A DNA stretch of 64,000 bases from Stanieria cyanosphaera PCC 7437 (GTDB lineage: Bacteria > Cyanobacteriota > Cyanobacteriia > Cyanobacteriales > Xenococcaceae), in the NCBI RefSeq assembly GCF_000317575.1, contig NC_019748.1, positions 2,487,199-2,551,198 on the forward strand. Direction: 5' to 3'. Position 1 is the stretch's first letter. Each line of letters opens with the position of its first letter. Both the position numbers and the translations under genes were made by a program. Positions 44,586-55,397 of this stretch are shown here, one piece after another. The notes under the pieces are model-generated. The model was not told the DNA's origin and did not search any database. It worked only from the letters and a program-made list of their open reading frames with translations.

Positions 44586-45911
44586 TTAACTAACTCTTTG
44601 ACTAGCTGCGGTTTGGAAGAAATTTAGGTACTGTTGATAACCGCCTGGAAAAACCACATTTAATCTCAGTGGATCTTCCGTATCTCGATGATCTCCAGGG
44701 CCTTCAATGATACGCCACTCTGTTTGAGGCGCACCGCTATCATGGTTAGTCCAACTTTCTAGCTTAAGTGGTTTGCGATTTTTGACCTCTCCATGACTAC
44801 TATCAACATAAACAGTCACGTTTTCAGTTTGAAATTCTCGACCAATAGCTTGAATTAATTCTAAAAATCCGCGATCGCTACCACCTCGACAAAATTCAAG
44901 TTGACCGTTGTTTTCTTCAGCTTTACTGGTAACTGTATCACCTACCCCAACTATAGTAGGCATGATTTCAGGGTCAAAATTATCTTTAATTAAATCAAGT
45001 AATGCTTGTTGAGATCTGGGTGCTTGTCTGGCATTAAAATCTTTTCCCAAAGGATAGCTTCCCGTTTGACCGTAATAATAATGATTGAGAATGACTAAAA
45101 CACCCACTTCTTTAATTGCACCACGCAACATAAATTGAAAATCTGTTGTCCCCGAATTTTGTCCTTGTGCTAACTCAATTCTTTCTTGTCCTTGAGCATC
45201 TCTACCCAAATTAGGAGCATAATGAACAAAAAATGAGTTTTCTAGAGCTTTTTGTTGAGCTTTTTGCAGTAATTTTTCTAACAGTCTTTGAATTTCTTGT
45301 TGCAGTTGCCGATAACTTTCTGTTTCCTTCCGCAGTACTTCATAGAAAATATTGAGATTAACTGTTGGTGAAACAGGATTATCTAATACTGTAGCTTGAA
45401 TCAATTTGTCAATTTGGCTTGCTGCAAGATTATAGGGTTCATCAGGCAATATTTGTTGTAAATAAGCTTCAATTTGTTGAGGAACTTCAGCTAAAAAAGC
45501 CAATTCTGCACTACTTACTCCTGGATGGGAAACATTGCCATAACAATCTTGCCATTGCACCCCACCACCAGCTAAACCAGGTAAATATAAACCCTTTTCT
45601 TTAATTAAATCAGGATTACCAAAAGCTTTTTCAACAATTAAATTGACTCCTCGTTTACCAATATGTTCTCCATTGGTTAAGACAAAAAAGTGACCTGCAA
45701 AAGCTTGAGTCGCTTCTAAATATTTCTTGTCGATGACTCTGGCTAAAGGATCTTTAACTAAACCCATACAAACGCCATCAAGATCTTGAATAATGAGAAT
45801 ATTTTCTCGTTCAGTCAGTAACTGAGTTAGAGTTTGATGATCTAAAGAGAAAGAACGTTGATGTAGAGGGCATCTTTGTGGTTTGAGATGTTTGTTTGAA
45901 ATAGCAGACAT
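44586..45911 (-). CDS. stpA: Glucosylglycerol-3-phosphate phosphatase
   Basis: A 441-residue protein recognised as cyanobacterial StpA. The HAD-like nucleophile motif is IIQDLDGVCMGL, followed by FFVLTNGEHIGKRGVNLIVEKAFG and a distinctive C-terminal part (VGVGDTVTSKAEENNGQLEF, RGGSDRGFLELIQAIG). It removes phosphate from glucosylglycerol phosphate, the last step in making the osmoprotectant glucosylglycerol. That links the organism to salt tolerance. The partner synthase (ggpS) is not in the window. The length is normal. Confidence 0.92.
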   Translation of the reverse strand: MSAISNKHLKPQRCPLHQRSFSLDHQTLTQLLTERENILIIQDLDGVCMGLVKDPLARVIDKKYLEATQAFAGHFFVLTNGEHIGKRGVNLIVEKAFGNPDLIKEKGLYLPGLAGGGVQWQDCYGNVSHPGVSSAELAFLAEVPQQIEAYLQQILPDEPYNLAASQIDKLIQATVLDNPVSPTVNLNIFYEVLRKETESYRQLQQEIQRLLEKLLQKAQQKALENSFFVHYAPNLGRDAQGQERIELAQGQNSGTTDFQFMLRGAIKEVGVLVILNHYYYGQTGSYPLGKDFNARQAPRSQQALLDLIKDNFDPEIMPTIVGVGDTVTSKAEENNGQLEFCRGGSDRGFLELIQAIGREFQTENVTVYVDSSHGEVKNRKPLKLESWTNHDSGAPQTEWRIIEGPGDHRDTEDPLRLNVVFPGGYQQYLNFFQTAASQRVS

Positions 45912-46140
45912 TATAAAAATTTAACCAAAATCAATCAGACTTGTTTTGCTTAAGATAACAAACACTTGTAGTTTATCAATTGATAAACTAAATTAATCTA
46001 CCTAAAAATTATATTGTTCCTGAAAAATTAAGTTTTGTATCGCTTTTTTGAGCTAGTTAAAGGAAAATGTCAAGAAAAAATTTTATCTAGGGAACAATAT
46101 CAGTAATATCTTGCTCGCTCCCACACAATAATTAACACCA

Positions 46141-48252
46141 ATGCCAAATTCCATAAATAGTAAAATTGCTCTAGTAGCTTCTCTAGGACTGGTATCAGCT
46201 TTTGGTTCAATTGTATTAATCAGCCATTGGTGGCGCGGACAGAATCAAACTAATTTTGTCACCACTCCAACGACTTCTTTCGGTAACGAATTATTTTCTC
46301 CAGTAACGGCTAAAGCTTCACCTTCTCTAGATGAAAGTAGGGCTAGTTTTCAATTAGCAGCCCGTTTAATTGATCAAAATCAAGGACAATCAGCCTTACA
46401 AAAGTTACAAAATTTAGAACAAGATTATCCTTTACTTGCCCCTTATATTCTGCTCAAACAGGCAAAAGCTCAAGAACTAGCTCAAGAAACCTCTCAAGCA
46501 CAAGAAAGTTTGCTAAAACTGGTTAATAGCTATCCCGATTCTCCTGCTACAGCCGAAGCACTCTACTTATTGGGAAAAAACAATTCTGATTATTGGCAAC
46601 AAGCGATCGCAAAATTTCCTTATCATCCCCGTACTCATCAAATCATTCACCAATTATTAGAAGCCAATCCCAATCAAACCAAATTAATGATTGTATTGGT
46701 TAAATATACTCCAGACGCTCAAGGCGTAGACCAAATTAGAGAGCGTTTAGTAAAAGAATATGCAGATTCATTAACTCCTTCAGATTGGCAAACTATTGCC
46801 GATCATTATTGGCAAAAATGGGATTATGGCAAAGCAGGAAAAGCCTATGCCAAAGCATCTGTTACCTCTCAAAATCTTTATCGCGCTGGCAGAGGTTATC
46901 ATCTTGGTGGCGATAAAATCACGGCACAAAAATATTATCAACAACTAATTCAACAATTTCCTGATACAGAAGATACTGCCTGGGGTTTACGACGTTTAGC
47001 CACGATAGTTGATAAGCAACAAGCAATTAGTTATCTCGATACAGTAATTAATAAATTTCCTACTCAAGCTGGAGATGCCTTAGTCGAAAAAGCCAAAATA
47101 CTTGACTCCCTCAACAGCAATGCCTCTGCCCAACAAACCCGTCAATTACTTTTAACTAAATATACCAATTCTGATGCAGCAGCAGAATATCGCTGGCAAA
47201 TCGCTCAACAATATGCACAAAAAAATGATTTAGTTGCTGCTTGGCAATGGGCGCAACAAATTGCTATTAATAATCCCAAGCATTCACTTGCCCCTAAAGC
47301 TTCTTTTTGGATTGCTAAATGGGCAACTAAATTAGGACGCAGCGAAGATGCCAAAACAGCGTTTGAATCGGTTCTGATGCGCTACCCTCAATCTTACTAC
47401 GCCTGGCGATCGGCAGTAGCTTTGGGATGGAATGTAGGTGATTTTGATACAGTACGTCAATTAGAACCCCAGGTAACTAAATTATCTTCTAATTTTGTTC
47501 CTACCGCTGGTTCAGAAGTGTTTCAAGAATTATATCAACTTGGATTAAAAACAGAAGCCTGGAATCAATTTCGAGCAGATCTATTGAATCAAGAAAAGCT
47601 TTCAGTTGCAGAAGAGTTTACTTACGGTTTGATGGAATTAGATCAAGGTAAAAATTTACGAGGTATTAATCGCATTAGCGAGTTAAAAGAGCAAGAACAA
47701 CCAGAAAACCAAGCAGAATGGCAGAAATTACAGCAAACTCCAGCATATTGGCAAGCTTTATATCCTTTTCCTTTTGAAGATAAGATTCTGAAATGGTCTG
47801 AAGTAAGAAAACTAAATCCTCTCTTGGTAACTGCCTTAATTCGTCAAGAATCGCGATTTGAACCTGAAATTGAATCTTCTGCTGGTGCGTTGGGTTTAAT
47901 GCAAGTTATGCCAGAAACAGGGAAATATGTGGCTCAACAAATCGACTTGCCCAATTATTCTTTAACAAATCCCGAACACAATATCAACCTCGGTACGTTT
48001 TATCTTGACTATACTCATCGTAAATACAATAATAATTCGATGTTAGCAGTAGCTAGTTACAATGCTGGACCTAATGCTGTAGCTAAGTGGGTATCTAGAT
48101 ACGGTTTGGAAGATCCTGATGAATTCGTCGAACAAATTCCCTATCAAGAAACTAAAGGCTATGTCGAATCAGTATTTGAAAATTACTGGAATTATATGCT
48201 GATTTATAATCCTGAAATTGCCCAATTATACCAACAGATTAGTAAAAGTTAG
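46141..48252 (+). CDS. Slt70-like lytic murein transglycosylase
   Basis: A 703-residue protein. A signal anchor at about residues 8-27 is followed by a long helical TPR-type superhelix (about 65-540; repeats such as AARLIDQNQGQSALQKLQ, YGKAGKAYAKA). The C-terminal SLT domain has catalytic Glu in LIRQESRFEPEIESSAGALG, then LMQVMPETGKYVA, HNINLGTFYL and VASYNAGPNAVAKW. It cuts peptidoglycan glycan strands in the periplasm, forming anhydro-muropeptides. The architecture matches Slt70 with a cyanobacterial TPR part. Confidence 0.92.
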   Translation: MPNSINSKIALVASLGLVSAFGSIVLISHWWRGQNQTNFVTTPTTSFGNELFSPVTAKASPSLDESRASFQLAARLIDQNQGQSALQKLQNLEQDYPLLAPYILLKQAKAQELAQETSQAQESLLKLVNSYPDSPATAEALYLLGKNNSDYWQQAIAKFPYHPRTHQIIHQLLEANPNQTKLMIVLVKYTPDAQGVDQIRERLVKEYADSLTPSDWQTIADHYWQKWDYGKAGKAYAKASVTSQNLYRAGRGYHLGGDKITAQKYYQQLIQQFPDTEDTAWGLRRLATIVDKQQAISYLDTVINKFPTQAGDALVEKAKILDSLNSNASAQQTRQLLLTKYTNSDAAAEYRWQIAQQYAQKNDLVAAWQWAQQIAINNPKHSLAPKASFWIAKWATKLGRSEDAKTAFESVLMRYPQSYYAWRSAVALGWNVGDFDTVRQLEPQVTKLSSNFVPTAGSEVFQELYQLGLKTEAWNQFRADLLNQEKLSVAEEFTYGLMELDQGKNLRGINRISELKEQEQPENQAEWQKLQQTPAYWQALYPFPFEDKILKWSEVRKLNPLLVTALIRQESRFEPEIESSAGALGLMQVMPETGKYVAQQIDLPNYSLTNPEHNINLGTFYLDYTHRKYNNNSMLAVASYNAGPNAVAKWVSRYGLEDPDEFVEQIPYQETKGYVESVFENYWNYMLIYNPEIAQLYQQISKS

Positions 48253-48256
48253 TATT

Positions 48257-48316
48257 GTTAATTGTTGATTATTCATCCCTCATAATTAGTAACTGGTAAC
48301 TGGTAACTGGTAACTG
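48257..48316 (-). repeat. Dispersed repeat copy 2 with tandem heptamers
   Basis: 48257-48300 is the inverted copy of 9311-9362 (GTTGATTATTCATCCCT then TAATTAGTAACTGG). It runs into four exact tandem copies of GTAACTG at 48289-48316. Intergenic, after the transglycosylase gene. Confidence 0.75.
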
Positions 48317-48364
48317 ATATTACTTCAGCAAATCTTAAATTAATTGTGCATCGGTATTTAGTAG

Positions 48365-48793
48365 TTAATTAAAATTGCGAGGATGAGAACGATTTGGTAA
48401 AGAATTTACTTGCTCGCGTAATAGCAATAAAGGAATACTCAAAAAACCTAAAGTCATTACTACACCAGTCATAATCCAAATTAGCAAACGATTAGGGCGA
48501 TAATTTCCTCGTTCAATTTGCCAATAAACTCGATTGTATCGCCAAGCAGCTAAAGCGATCGCGACAATGCCAAAGATAACCAAAGCTACACCCAAATTCT
48601 CTGAATTAAAAAAGGGATGTACCTTAGATTCCTGTTGAGTCAAAGCCACATCAAGCTGGCGCAAAAACAAACCAAAACGTGCGATCGCAAAACCAAAACC
48701 AATTAAAGCAATAGAAGTACGTAGCCAAGCTAGAAAAGTGCGTTCGTTGGCTTGATGTTCTCGTTGACGATCAATTTTGGGTGTTTTATTCAT
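48365..48793 (-). CDS. DUF202 (YidH-like) membrane protein
   Basis: A 142-residue inner-membrane protein. The family signature is ANERTFLAWLRTSIALIGFGFAIARFG. Three membrane helices lie at about residues 25-45, 68-85 and 104-128. DUF202 proteins have no settled function; some are tied to phosphate or polyphosphate-related transport proteins. Here the middle loop is longer than usual (LRQLDVALTQQESKVHPFF). It is the last gene of a three-gene minus-strand run (methyltransferase, Lin0512, DUF202) with a 12-base gap upstream. Confidence 0.88.
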   Translation of the reverse strand: MNKTPKIDRQREHQANERTFLAWLRTSIALIGFGFAIARFGLFLRQLDVALTQQESKVHPFFNSENLGVALVIFGIVAIALAAWRYNRVYWQIERGNYRPNRLLIWIMTGVVMTLGFLSIPLLLLREQVNSLPNRSHPRNFN

Positions 48794-48805
48794 AGCGCGA
48801 TCGCT

Positions 48806-49177
48806 TTACCTAGATTCAATTAAAACGGTTACGGCTGCTACCGCAATTAACATTTCATCATTTTTATCGTTCAATTCAGCAATGGCTCTTCCTTGAACTA
48901 TCATCCCACCTGATTCTACCGTGAGAGTTTTCTTTCCAAAGGGTAAGACGGCTATAACTTCTTCTTGCCTAACTTGTTCGGGATAAGGTACGGCTACTTG
49001 GACTTCAACAATCATTTGATTAGGATGAGTCAAACCAACTACTTCCCAAACCCCAGGTAAGGCGTTATGAGCAATAGCGTTCCGTACTGCCCTGGCTGCT
49101 GCTACGGTAGGATCTTGACCATGTTGATCGATTCCCATCCCCATTTCAATAATTAAACGTTTACGTTCTGAAGTCAT
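48806..49177 (-). CDS. Lin0512 family protein
   Basis: A 123-residue single-domain protein. RLIIEMGMGIDQHGQDPTVAAARAVRNAIAHNALPG is the hallmark of the Lin0512 family, widespread and uncharacterised. It is similar in size to ring-opening or tautomerase-like small enzymes, but no reaction is known. The N-terminal motif is well conserved. It lies between the methyltransferase and DUF202 genes with gaps of 21 and 12 bases. Confidence 0.85.
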   Translation of the reverse strand: MTSERKRLIIEMGMGIDQHGQDPTVAAARAVRNAIAHNALPGVWEVVGLTHPNQMIVEVQVAVPYPEQVRQEEVIAVLPFGKKTLTVESGGMIVQGRAIAELNDKNDEMLIAVAAVTVLIESR

Positions 49178-49198
49178 TTAAGAAAAAATTGCTAGAGC

Positions 49199-49879
49199 TT
49201 ATAGGCTCACTTTACGATATTGAAGTCTCAAATGTTTGATCGATTCCGTTCCTTCTACAAATGTATCTCGACGAATTTCTTGTAAACCTGACTTTCTAAA
49301 CTGAGCTAATTCTCCTTCTGACAAAGCCCAGGGGGGTCCTTCTGGTTCGTTTTTATCATCGCGGAAACGAGTAATGATTAAGAGCGTTCCTTCTTCAGCT
49401 ACTAAAGAGGCAACTGTATTAATTACTTGTGACCTAACATTTAAAGGTAAAGCTTGAATATTGCGACATTCATAAACTAAATCAAAATGATGCTGCCAGG
49501 TTTGATCTAAAGCAAATAAATCCGCAACCAGATAATTAACAGAAGACTTAGGAAATCTTTGTTGACACCAAGAAATTGCAGTTGGAGAAATATCAAAGGC
49601 AGTGACAGCAAATCCTTGTTTTGCCAAAGCTTCTGCATCATCGCCTAAACCACATCCAATTACTAAAGCCGACTTTCCTTTTCCTTCGGGGGAATAACGT
49701 TCTAACCAATCTTGTAAATAGGGGTGGGGTGTATTCTTTGCCCAAGGAACTTGATTTGAATCTCCATTCGCTTCAGCATATAAAATTTCAAACCATCCTG
49801 ACGGGTTGGCTTGATTAATAGATTCAGTCGCTAAAGATTTGACTTTTTCTCGTAGAGTTTGGGGTTGTTGTTCAAACAT
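49199..49879 (-). CDS. Thiopurine-S-methyltransferase-like SAM methyltransferase
   Basis: A 226-residue methyltransferase. It has SGWFEILYAEANGDSNQVPWAK at the N-terminus, as in TPMT proteins, SAM motif ALVIGCGLGDDAEALAKQGF and FDISPTAISWCQQRFP. GPPWALSEGELAQFRKSGL is a C-terminal TPMT-type signature. It may methylate thiols, selenium or tellurium compounds; the substrate is unknown. It is the first gene of the three-gene minus-strand run. Confidence 0.88.
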   Translation of the reverse strand: MFEQQPQTLREKVKSLATESINQANPSGWFEILYAEANGDSNQVPWAKNTPHPYLQDWLERYSPEGKGKSALVIGCGLGDDAEALAKQGFAVTAFDISPTAISWCQQRFPKSSVNYLVADLFALDQTWQHHFDLVYECRNIQALPLNVRSQVINTVASLVAEEGTLLIITRFRDDKNEPEGPPWALSEGELAQFRKSGLQEIRRDTFVEGTESIKHLRLQYRKVSL

Positions 49880-50077
49880 CAGTATTTTGTTATTATTAAT
49901 AATTTTTTTTGTAGAGCGATCGCTTTAAATTAAGTGATTAACTTTAGTTCAAAATTTTGCTACTAATAAGTAGTTGAACAAAATTAAATTCATAGGTCGA
50001 GGTAGGGAATAGGGAACAGAGAAAAGAGAACAGAAATACAAAATGTGTAATTAATTCTGTCTATGTAGTTAGTTTAT

Positions 50078-50500
50078 TTAATCGGGAAAAAATGCTCGAT
50101 TACAAACTTGCTCTACTGCAAAAGGACAATTGAGAGGAAAGGTATCAATACTTAATTCAGTTTCATCGCTAGCATCTTCGCGGGCATTTAAATAACATTC
50201 TAGAAAAGTCATTTCTAAGTGAATTTTTAGGACTGGATGCTTTTTAATCAGTCTTTCAATCTGTTTTCTCGCTTCTCTAATGGTAGCCTTCCAGCTTGTA
50301 CTTCGATTCTGAGGTTGGTATTTCCATTTGAGTAAGTGCATCAACAATCTAGTTAATTGACTCTCTAGGGCATCCCTGTGACGATTTCCCAAATCTTTAA
50401 CCTCTTCAATTAAATGCACCAAATCTAGTTCTTCCCAACGCTTTTGTTCTAGCAATAAAGCTTGTTGATCAGCCCAAGCGATAAAGTCTTGACTATACAT
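50078..50500 (-). CDS. DUF29 domain protein
   Basis: A 140-residue protein of the DUF29 family, very common in cyanobacteria. It has DFIAWADQQALLLEQKRWEELDLVHLIEEVKDLGNRHRDALESQL, LMHLLKWKYQP and SWKATIREARKQIERLIKKHP. It is all-helical and of full length. Function unknown; many copies per genome are typical, and some are near toxin-antitoxin genes, but no partner is seen here. Confidence 0.9.
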   Translation of the reverse strand: MYSQDFIAWADQQALLLEQKRWEELDLVHLIEEVKDLGNRHRDALESQLTRLLMHLLKWKYQPQNRSTSWKATIREARKQIERLIKKHPVLKIHLEMTFLECYLNAREDASDETELSIDTFPLNCPFAVEQVCNRAFFPD

Positions 50501-50693
50501 TAGATTTGTTCTATGTAAATTAAGTAGATCTAACTAATCTGATTGTGATCATTTTATTAAAAAATTTAATCCCCTAGCCTCTCCAGGTAAAATTAAATAA
50601 CTATAGCAGCCAACCTAGAGTCAACCGAATCAAACTCGATAGCTCAAACCTTCTTTAATTAATTTGTCTTTGCCAACATTTTAGTTTATCAAA

Positions 50694-53600
50694 ATGAATA
50701 ATAATCAACTGCCACCCCAACAGGGTCTATACGATCCTCGCTTCGAGCATGATGCCTGCGGTGTTGGATTTATCGTCCACATGAATGGCAAAAAATCTCA
50801 CGAGCTTGTGGAACAAGCTTTAACGATTCTGGTTAATCTTGAACATCGTGGTGCTTGCGGTGCGGAGACAAACACAGGTGATGGAGCGGGTATTTTAATG
50901 CAAATACCCCATAAGTTTTTTAAGAAGGTAGCTGCCCAGGAAAATATTACTCTGCCAGAATTGGGAGAATATGGTGTTGGCATGATTTATTCTTCTCCCG
51001 ATCTCGTAAAAAGAGAAGAGGGGAGAAAAGTATTTGCAGAAATTGTCGCCGAAGAAGGACAACAAGTTTTGGGTTGGCGTAACGTGCCAACGGATAACTC
51101 ATCTTTGGGTAACACTGCTAAATCAAGCGAACCCTTTATGCAGCAGGTATTTATCCAACGCGCTCCCAATTTAGATGAAGCAGCCTTTGAACGAAAATTA
51201 TTTGTCATTCGTAAACGGACTCATAAAGCAATTCGTAAAGAGTTAGGAGATTCTTTTTGGTACGAATCTAGTGTCTCCTGTCGCACGATTGTTTATAAAG
51301 GAATGTTGATGACAATGCAGGTAGGGCAATATTATCCCGAACTGCATGACCCCGATCTAGAAAGTGCTTTAGCTCTGGTACATTCGCGTTTTAGTACCAA
51401 TACTTTTCCTAGTTGGGAAAGAGCGCATCCCTATCGTTACATCGCTCACAATGGGGAAATAAATACTTTACGAGGCAATATTAACTGGATGCACGCTCGC
51501 CAATCTCTGTTTAAGTCGGAGTTATTCGGCGAAGATATGAAGAAGGTGCAAAATCTAATTAATATCGATGGCAGTGACTCTAGTATTTTTGATAATACAT
51601 TAGAACTACTGGTTTTAGCAGGGCGATCGCTTCCCCAGGCGGTAATGATGATGATTCCCGAACCCTGGACTGCTCATGAATCAATGAGTGATGAGAAAAA
51701 GGCGTTTTATGAATATCATTCTTGTTTGATGGAACCTTGGGACGGTCCAGCATCGATCGCGTTTACTGATGGCACAATGGTAGGGGCAGTATTGGATCGC
51801 AATGGTTTACGTCCTTCTCGCTATTATGTTACTAAAGATAATCTGGTAATTATGGCATCAGAAGCGGGAGTCTTACCTGTCGCTCCCGAACAAGTAGCTT
51901 TAAAAGGGCGTTTAGAACCAGGTAGAATGTTCCTGGTCAATATGGAAGAAGGAAGAATAGTTGCCGATGAAGAGATTAAACAGGCAATTGTCACAGAGCA
52001 TCCCTATCGAGAGTGGTTGAATCGCTATTTGGTAGATTTGGCATCTTTACCCGAAGCAAAAGTAGCAAATGATTTCGCCCCTGTCTCTTCAGAAGATTTA
52101 ACCACCACCATCCAACAACAGATGACCTTTGGTTATACTTTTGAAGAGTTGCGGATGTTATTAAAACCAATGGCTCTCAATGGAGTGGAAGCAGTAGGTT
52201 CGATGGGTTCGGATACTCCTTTGGCAGTGCTTTCAGATAAACCCAAACTTCTTTATGATTATTTTCAACAATTATTTGCTCAAGTAACCAATCCTCCTAT
52301 CGATTCAATTCGGGAAGAAATTGTTACTTCTCCAGTAACTACTATTGGTGCAGAACGCAATTTACTCGCTCCTCAACCAGAAAGTTGCCATTTGATTAAA
52401 TTAAAAACTCCTGTAATTAGTAATGAGGAACTGCTCAAACTCAAACATCTGAACGGAGATTTTAAATCAATTACGCTACCGATTTTATTTAACCCTCAAG
52501 AAGGGGTGCAGGGTTTAGAGGCAGCTATTGATCGCATTTGTAGTGAGGCAGATCGAGCCATTACCGATGGCACAAGTATTCTGATTTTAAGCGATCGCGG
52601 TATTAACAAAGACAATGCTCCCATTCCTGCTTTGTTGGCAGTGGCAGGGTTACATCACCACCTCATTCGTGGAGGAACTCGTACCCAAGTTGGCATAGTT
52701 TTAGAATCTGGTGAACCAAGAGAAGTTCATCATTTTGCCGTTTTACTGGGTTATGGTTGTGGCGCGATTAATCCTTATCTCGCTTTTGCTACGATTGAGG
52801 AGATGATCCAGCAAGGCATATTAACTGATGTTGATCATCAGACTGCTTGTAAAAACTATATCAAAGCAGTTACCAAAGGAGTAATTAAAATTGCATCTAA
52901 GATAGGTATTTCTACTCTACAAAGTTATCGCGGAGCGCAAATTTTTGAAGCCATTGGACTGAACCAATCAGTAGTAGATCGTTATTTTGCCTGGACAGCC
53001 TCCAGAATTGAAGGAGCAGATTTAGAAGCGATCGCACGTGAAACCATTTTACGTCATCGTCATGCTTTTCCCGACCGGGAAGTTAACGGACACACTCTAG
53101 ATGTAGGCGGTGAATATCAATGGCGTAAAGATGGGGAGGCGCATTTGTTTAGTCCCCAAACCATTCACACCCTACAACAGGCGGTCAGAACAGGTGATTA
53201 TGAACTTTATAAGCAATATGCCAAGCTGGTAAACGAGCAGAATCAACAACGCTTTACCCTCAGAGGATTATTAGAATTTAAAGACCGCGAACCAGTTCCC
53301 CTGGAAGAAGTAGAACCAATTGAAGCAATTATGAAACGGTTTAAGACTGGGGCAATGAGTTACGGCTCAATTTCCAAAGAAGCACACGAATCTTTGGCGA
53401 TCGCGATGAATCGGATCGGTGGTAAATCCAATACAGGGGAAGGAGGCGAAGATCCAGAACGTTATACCTGGACAAACGAACAGGGCGATTCTAAAAACAG
53501 TGCGATCAAACAAGTAGCTTCGGGAAGGTTTGGTGTTACCAGTTTGTACTTATCCCAGGCACGAGAACTCCAGATCAAGATGGCACAGGGAGCAAAACCA

Positions 53601-55292
53601 GGAGAAGGAGGACAGCTACCAGGCAAAAAAGTTTATCCTTGGATTGCTAAAGTTCGTCATTCTACGCCAGGTGTGGGCTTAATCTCTCCCCCACCCCACC
53701 ACGACATTTACTCAATTGAAGACTTGGCTGAATTAATTCACGATCTAAAAAATGCTAATCGAGAAGCAAGAATCAGCGTTAAATTAGTCTCGGAAGTTGG
53801 AGTAGGAACGATCGCTGCTGGAGTAGCCAAAGCCCATGCAGATGTAGTCTTAATCTCTGGTTTCGATGGTGGTACAGGTGCATCTCCCCAAACCTCGATC
53901 AAACACGCAGGACTACCGTGGGAACTTGGTTTAGCTGAAACTCATCAAACCTTAGTCTTAAATAACCTCCGTAGCCGAATTGCGGTCGAAACCGATGGTC
54001 AAATGAAAACTGGTCGTGATGTCGCGATCGCTACCCTACTAGGTGCTGAAGAATTTGGTTTTTCCACTGCGCCTTTAGTTACCTTGGGCTGTATCATGAT
54101 GCGTGTTTGTCATCTCAATACCTGTCCCGCAGGAGTCGCGACTCAAGACCCTATACTGCGTAAAAACTTCATTGGAAATCCAGACTATACCGTCAACTTT
54201 ATGAAGTTTATTGCCCAAGAGATGCGAGAGATTATGGCAAGTTTAGGCTTCCGTACCCTCAATGAAATGGTGGGGCGTACCGATGTGTTAGAAGCGAAAC
54301 AAGCGGTAGATCATTGGAAAGCTAAAGGAATAGATCTTTCTAAAATCCTTTACCAACCAGAAGTTGATTCAGAAGTTGGTCGTTATTGCCAAATTCCCCA
54401 GGATCATGGTTTGGATAAATCTTTAGATCTCACCCTCTTACTCGATCTGTGTAAACCAGCGATTGAGAAAGGAGAAAAGGTTAAAGCAACCCTACCGATT
54501 AAAAATACCAATCGGGTAGTAGGAACAATTTTAGGTAACGAAATTACTAAAAGACATTGGGAAGGCTTACCAGAAGACACGATTCATCTTCATTTCCAAG
54601 GTAGCGCGGGACAGAGTTTTGGCGCATTTGTCCCCAAAGGAGTAACCCTAGAATTAGAAGGAGATGCCAATGACTACCTTGGTAAAGGTTTGAGTGGTGG
54701 CAAAATAATTGTTTATCCCGACCAAAAATCTACTTTTGTGCCAGAGGAAAATATTATTATTGGCAACGTTGCCTTTTATGGTGCAACTAGTGGAGAAGCT
54801 TATATCTATGGCATAGCAGGAGAAAGATTCTGCGTTCGTAACTCTGGTGTGAACGCTGTAGTTGAAGCCATTGGCGATCATGGTTGTGAATACATGACTG
54901 GCGGGAAAGTCGTGATTTTGGGCAAAACTGGACGTAACTTTGCTGCGGGTATGAGTGGCGGAGTCGCCTACATTTTAGATGAACAGGGAGATTTTGCTAT
55001 TCGTTGCAACACTCAAATGGCAGACATCGAACCTTTAGATGAAGAAGACAGAGAAATTGTCTACCAAATGATCGAAAAACATGAAGATTACACCAAGAGT
55101 CAGAAAGCAGCTAAAGTTCTGGCAAATTGGCAAGAATTTGCTCCTAAATTCGTCAAAGTAATGCCTAGAGACTATAAACGAGTATTACTTGCTATTAAGC
55201 AGGCGATCGCGGAAGGCTTAAGCGGTGACGATGCCCTCAATGCTGCCTTTGAAGCCAACGCCAGCGATGTTGCCCGTATTGGTGGCAGTTAA
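50694..55292 (+). CDS. gltB: Glutamate synthase large subunit
   Basis: A 1532-residue glutamate synthase. A 21-residue propeptide precedes the N-terminal nucleophile Cys22 ([14 protein letters not shown]) of the class-II glutaminase domain (to about 430). The central domain, the FMN-binding synthase domain ([49 protein letters not shown]) and the C-terminal GXGXG beta-helix follow. The 3Fe-4S cysteines are in [20 protein letters not shown]. It makes two glutamates from glutamine and 2-oxoglutarate. GltD adjoins it downstream, so electrons probably come from NAD(P)H, unlike the ferredoxin-dependent GlsF. Confidence 0.95.
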   Translation: MNNNQLPPQQGLYDPRFEHDACGVGFIVHMNGKKSHELVEQALTILVNLEHRGACGAETNTGDGAGILMQIPHKFFKKVAAQENITLPELGEYGVGMIYSSPDLVKREEGRKVFAEIVAEEGQQVLGWRNVPTDNSSLGNTAKSSEPFMQQVFIQRAPNLDEAAFERKLFVIRKRTHKAIRKELGDSFWYESSVSCRTIVYKGMLMTMQVGQYYPELHDPDLESALALVHSRFSTNTFPSWERAHPYRYIAHNGEINTLRGNINWMHARQSLFKSELFGEDMKKVQNLINIDGSDSSIFDNTLELLVLAGRSLPQAVMMMIPEPWTAHESMSDEKKAFYEYHSCLMEPWDGPASIAFTDGTMVGAVLDRNGLRPSRYYVTKDNLVIMASEAGVLPVAPEQVALKGRLEPGRMFLVNMEEGRIVADEEIKQAIVTEHPYREWLNRYLVDLASLPEAKVANDFAPVSSEDLTTTIQQQMTFGYTFEELRMLLKPMALNGVEAVGSMGSDTPLAVLSDKPKLLYDYFQQLFAQVTNPPIDSIREEIVTSPVTTIGAERNLLAPQPESCHLIKLKTPVISNEELLKLKHLNGDFKSITLPILFNPQEGVQGLEAAIDRICSEADRAITDGTSILILSDRGINKDNAPIPALLAVAGLHHHLIRGGTRTQVGIVLESGEPREVHHFAVLLGYGCGAINPYLAFATIEEMIQQGILTDVDHQTACKNYIKAVTKGVIKIASKIGISTLQSYRGAQIFEAIGLNQSVVDRYFAWTASRIEGADLEAIARETILRHRHAFPDREVNGHTLDVGGEYQWRKDGEAHLFSPQTIHTLQQAVRTGDYELYKQYAKLVNEQNQQRFTLRGLLEFKDREPVPLEEVEPIEAIMKRFKTGAMSYGSISKEAHESLAIAMNRIGGKSNTGEGGEDPERYTWTNEQGDSKNSAIKQVASGRFGVTSLYLSQARELQIKMAQGAKPGEGGQLPGKKVYPWIAKVRHSTPGVGLISPPPHHDIYSIEDLAELIHDLKNANREARISVKLVSEVGVGTIAAGVAKAHADVVLISGFDGGTGASPQTSIKHAGLPWELGLAETHQTLVLNNLRSRIAVETDGQMKTGRDVAIATLLGAEEFGFSTAPLVTLGCIMMRVCHLNTCPAGVATQDPILRKNFIGNPDYTVNFMKFIAQEMREIMASLGFRTLNEMVGRTDVLEAKQAVDHWKAKGIDLSKILYQPEVDSEVGRYCQIPQDHGLDKSLDLTLLLDLCKPAIEKGEKVKATLPIKNTNRVVGTILGNEITKRHWEGLPEDTIHLHFQGSAGQSFGAFVPKGVTLELEGDANDYLGKGLSGGKIIVYPDQKSTFVPEENIIIGNVAFYGATSGEAYIYGIAGERFCVRNSGVNAVVEAIGDHGCEYMTGGKVVILGKTGRNFAAGMSGGVAYILDEQGDFAIRCNTQMADIEPLDEEDREIVYQMIEKHEDYTKSQKAAKVLANWQEFAPKFVKVMPRDYKRVLLAIKQAIAEGLSGDDALNAAFEANASDVARIGGS

Positions 55293-55306
55293 CAGTGAGC
55301 AGTCAA

Positions 55307-55327
55307 CAGTTATCAGTTATCAGTAAG
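55307..55327 (-). repeat. Short heptamer repeat between gltB and gltD
   Basis: CAGTTAT CAGTTAT CAGTAAG, inverted near-copies of the GTAACTG/ATAACTG heptamer seen elsewhere, followed by an ATTGATAATTGATAA stretch. It sits in the gltB-gltD gap of 105 bases. Confidence 0.65.
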
Positions 55328-55397
55328 CAATTGATAATTGATAACTCAGCGAGCTAAATTAATAATTTTTTTCTTCATCATTCATCGTTTTGTAAAT

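Noticed and set aside
50694-55292. Ferredoxin-dependent glutamate synthase (GlsF)
   Set aside because: A gltD gene lies directly downstream, which fits the NAD(P)H type, although the large-subunit sequence alone does not settle it.
55338-55397. Longer N-terminus for GltD
   Set aside because: The extra codons ([10 protein letters not shown]) are AT-driven, and GltD proteins normally begin at MGKPTGF.
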